Assembly: GCA_963555705.1 (NCBI GenBank)
Contig: OY743171.1
Coordinates: 27,088,852 to 27,152,851 of the forward strand
DNA: 64,000 nt
Reading direction: 5' to 3'
Source of the DNA: Ligustrum vulgare
Taxonomy: Eukaryota > Streptophyta > Magnoliopsida > Lamiales > Oleaceae
Of this stretch, positions 61,801 to 64,000 are shown in pieces; positions within the stretch are counted from its first letter, which is position 1; each line of letters begins with the position of its first letter. The position numbers and the translations under genes were made by a program. The notes below the pieces were generated by a model. That model did not search any database. It was not told the origin of the DNA and saw only the letters and a list, made by a program, of their open reading frames with translations.

Positions 61801-64000
61801 GTTGCACTTTTATTAAGTAGTGCATTATTCTCTTTGTGTCTTAATCATAGCTTATTCTACCAACGAACGATTTCAATTGTCTAAATTGCATTGAAAGGAA
61901 CACTGAAAGCCCCAAAACTATTCTTGAAAACAGAATTCCAAATCCAAAGGGTTTCTACTCAAAAAAGAGTCTCAATCTCTAACTTAAAAAATCTGACTCA
62001 AAAATTGCATCCCCTGGTCTTCGTCGACCATAATTTTTCCTCCAACCTTCTTCCCACATATCATTTCTTTTATAATGCCATTTTTAACATGTTCTTGCAG
62101 TCTTGTCTGGTACGAATAATGTCTTTCTTCACGTAGTTGTACTTTTTCTAAGTAGTGCATTCTCTAGGAGTTTTTATAATTGCTTATTCTACCAATTCAC
62201 CATTTCAATTGTCCAAAGTGTATTGGAGAGAACCGTGGAAGTCCAAAAATTGTTCCTGAAAAGGGAGTTCCAAATCCTAAGGGTTTATTATACTTAAAAA
62301 AAAAATAGTCTCAATTTCTAATTGAAAAAAAATTGATTCACAATACATGCGGGTTTTCAATTTCAAATTGCATCCCTTGGTCGTCTTAGACCATAATTTT
62401 GACTCCATCCTTCTTCCCACATATCATTTCTTATATAATGTCCTTTTGACACGTTTTGAAAACTCTTGTGTGGTTTGAATAATGTCTTTCTTCACGTGGT
62501 TGTACTTTTATTAAGTAGTGCATTATTCACGTAGTTGTACTTTTTCTAAGTAGTGCATTCTCTCGGTGTTTTTATCATAGCTTATTCTACCAATGAACCA
62601 TTTCAATTGTCTAAAGTGTATTGGAGAGAACAGTGGAAGTCCAAAAATTATTCCTGAAAAGGGAGTTCCCAATCCTAAGGGTTTATTATACTAAAAAAAA
62701 TAGTCTCAATTTCTAATTGAAAAAAAATTGATTCACAATACTTGCGGGTTTTCAATTTCAAATTGCATCCCTTGGTCGTCTTCGACCACAATTTTGACTC
62801 CATCCTTCTCTTCCCACATATCATTTCTTATACAATGCCCTTTTGACACGTTTTGAAAACTCTTGCGTGGTTTGAATAATGTCTTTCTTCACGTGGTTGC
62901 ACTTTTATTAAGTAGTGCATTATTCTCTTTGTGTCTTAATCATAGCTTATTCTACCAACGAACGATTTCAGTTGTCTAAATTGCATTGAAAGGAACACTG
63001 AAAGCCCCAAAACTATTCTTGAAAACAGAATTCCAAATCCAAAGGGTTTCTACTCAAAAAAGAGTCTCAATCTCTAACTTAAAAAATCTGACTCAAAAAT
63101 TGCATCCCCTGGTCTTCGTCGACCATAATTTTTCCTCCAACCTTCTTCCCACATATCATTTCTTTTATAATGCCATTTTTAACATGTTCTTGCAGTCTTG
63201 TCTGGTACGAATAATGTCTTTCTTCACGTAGTTGTACTTTTTCTAAGTAGTGCATTCTCTCGGTGTTTTTATCATTGCTTATTCTACCAATGAACCATTT
63301 CAATTGTCCAAAGTGTATTGGAGAGAACCGTGGAAGTCCTAAAATTATTCCTGAAAAGGGAGTTCCAAATCCTAAGGGTTTATTATACTAAAAAAAAAAT
63401 AGTCTCAATTTCTAATTGAAAAAAAATTGATTCACAATACTTGCGGGTTTTCAATTTCAAATTGCATCCCTTGGTCGTCTTAGACCATAATTTTGACTCC
63501 ATCCTTCTTCCCACATATCATTTCTTATATAATGCCCTTTTGACACGTTTTGAAAACTCTTGTGTGGTTTGAATAATGTCTTTCTTCACGTGGTTGTACT
63601 TTTATTAAGTAGTGCATTATTCACATAGTTGTACTTTTTCTAAGTAGTGCATTCTCTCGGTGTTTTTATCATAGCTTATTCTACCAATTCACCATTTCAA
63701 TTGTCCAAAGTGTATTGGAGAGAACAGTGGAAGTCCAAAAATTATTCCTGAAAAGGGAGTTCCCAATCCTAAGGGTTTATTATACTAAAAAAAATAGTCT
63801 CAATTTCTAATTGAAAAAAAATTGATTCACAATACATGCGGGTTTTCAATTTCAGATTGCATCCCTTGGTCGTCTTAGACCATAATTTTGACTCCATCCT
63901 TCTCTTCCCACATATCATTTCTTATACAATGCCCTTTTGACACGTTTTGAAAACTCTTGTGTGGTTTGAATAATGTCTTTCTTCACGTGGTTGTACTTTT

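Larger units (their letters stand above)
26776..64000. repeat. Right satellite array, A, B and hybrid H monomers in higher-order repeats
   Basis: 37 kb of uninterrupted satellite running off the window. Besides A (~363 bp) and B (~333 bp) it contains about 39 copies of a hybrid H monomer (395-399 bp). The main unit orders are H-H-A-B (~1492 bp), A-B-H-H-A-B (~2190 bp) between about 27.7 and 41 kb, and H-A-B (~1095 bp) with alternating subtypes (again a ~2190-bp period) between about 43 and 64 kb. No gene or mobile element was seen in it. Blocks 1-2 kb apart are close to identical, so copy number in the assembly should be treated with care. Confidence 0.95.

Overview
The window is AT-rich plant nuclear DNA. 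It consists almost entirely of one long tandem satellite array with two LTR retrotransposons inserted into it. Plant origin is supported by a Ty1/copia-type pol remnant, two plant-style LTR elements primed by initiator-Met tRNA, and a plant-type LOG (cytokinin-activating enzyme) reading frame. The species cannot be named from the sequence. No rRNA, tRNA, CRISPR or ordinary host gene was seen.

Layout: 1-9924 is a satellite array of alternating A (~363 bp) and B (~333 bp) monomers, a 696-698 bp dimer. 9930-18670 is a complete copia-like LTR element with 1416-bp LTRs in which no difference was seen, a perfect 5-bp target duplication (ACTTC), and a pol region full of stop codons. 18671-19837 is a short return to satellite. 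19828-26775 is a second LTR element (gypsy-like ends) whose 5' LTR lacks its first ~75-83 bp and is joined to satellite through 11 bp of shared sequence. It has no visible gag or pol. On its minus strand it carries two intact intronless reading frames: a LOG-family protein (217 aa) and a 183-199 aa protein with a basic patch next to four closely spaced cysteines. 26776-64000 is satellite again, in a different organisation. A third monomer type (H, ~397 bp), an A/B hybrid with a 35-bp internal duplication, is present in about 39 copies and combines with A and B into higher-order repeats of about 1.10, 1.49 and 2.19 kb.

How the parts relate: the copia-like element cannot code for its own movement, yet its LTRs look identical, so it was probably mobilised recently by proteins from a relative. 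The second element looks like a non-autonomous carrier of a two-gene cassette. The two cassette genes have similar TATA-like boxes, and the LOG stop codon is followed by three copies of a short repeat, two of them stem-loops. This cassette is the most unusual item in the window. The satellite records unequal exchange: the left array lacks H monomers, while the right array has spread them repeatedly, and the two mobile elements lie close to where the organisation changes.
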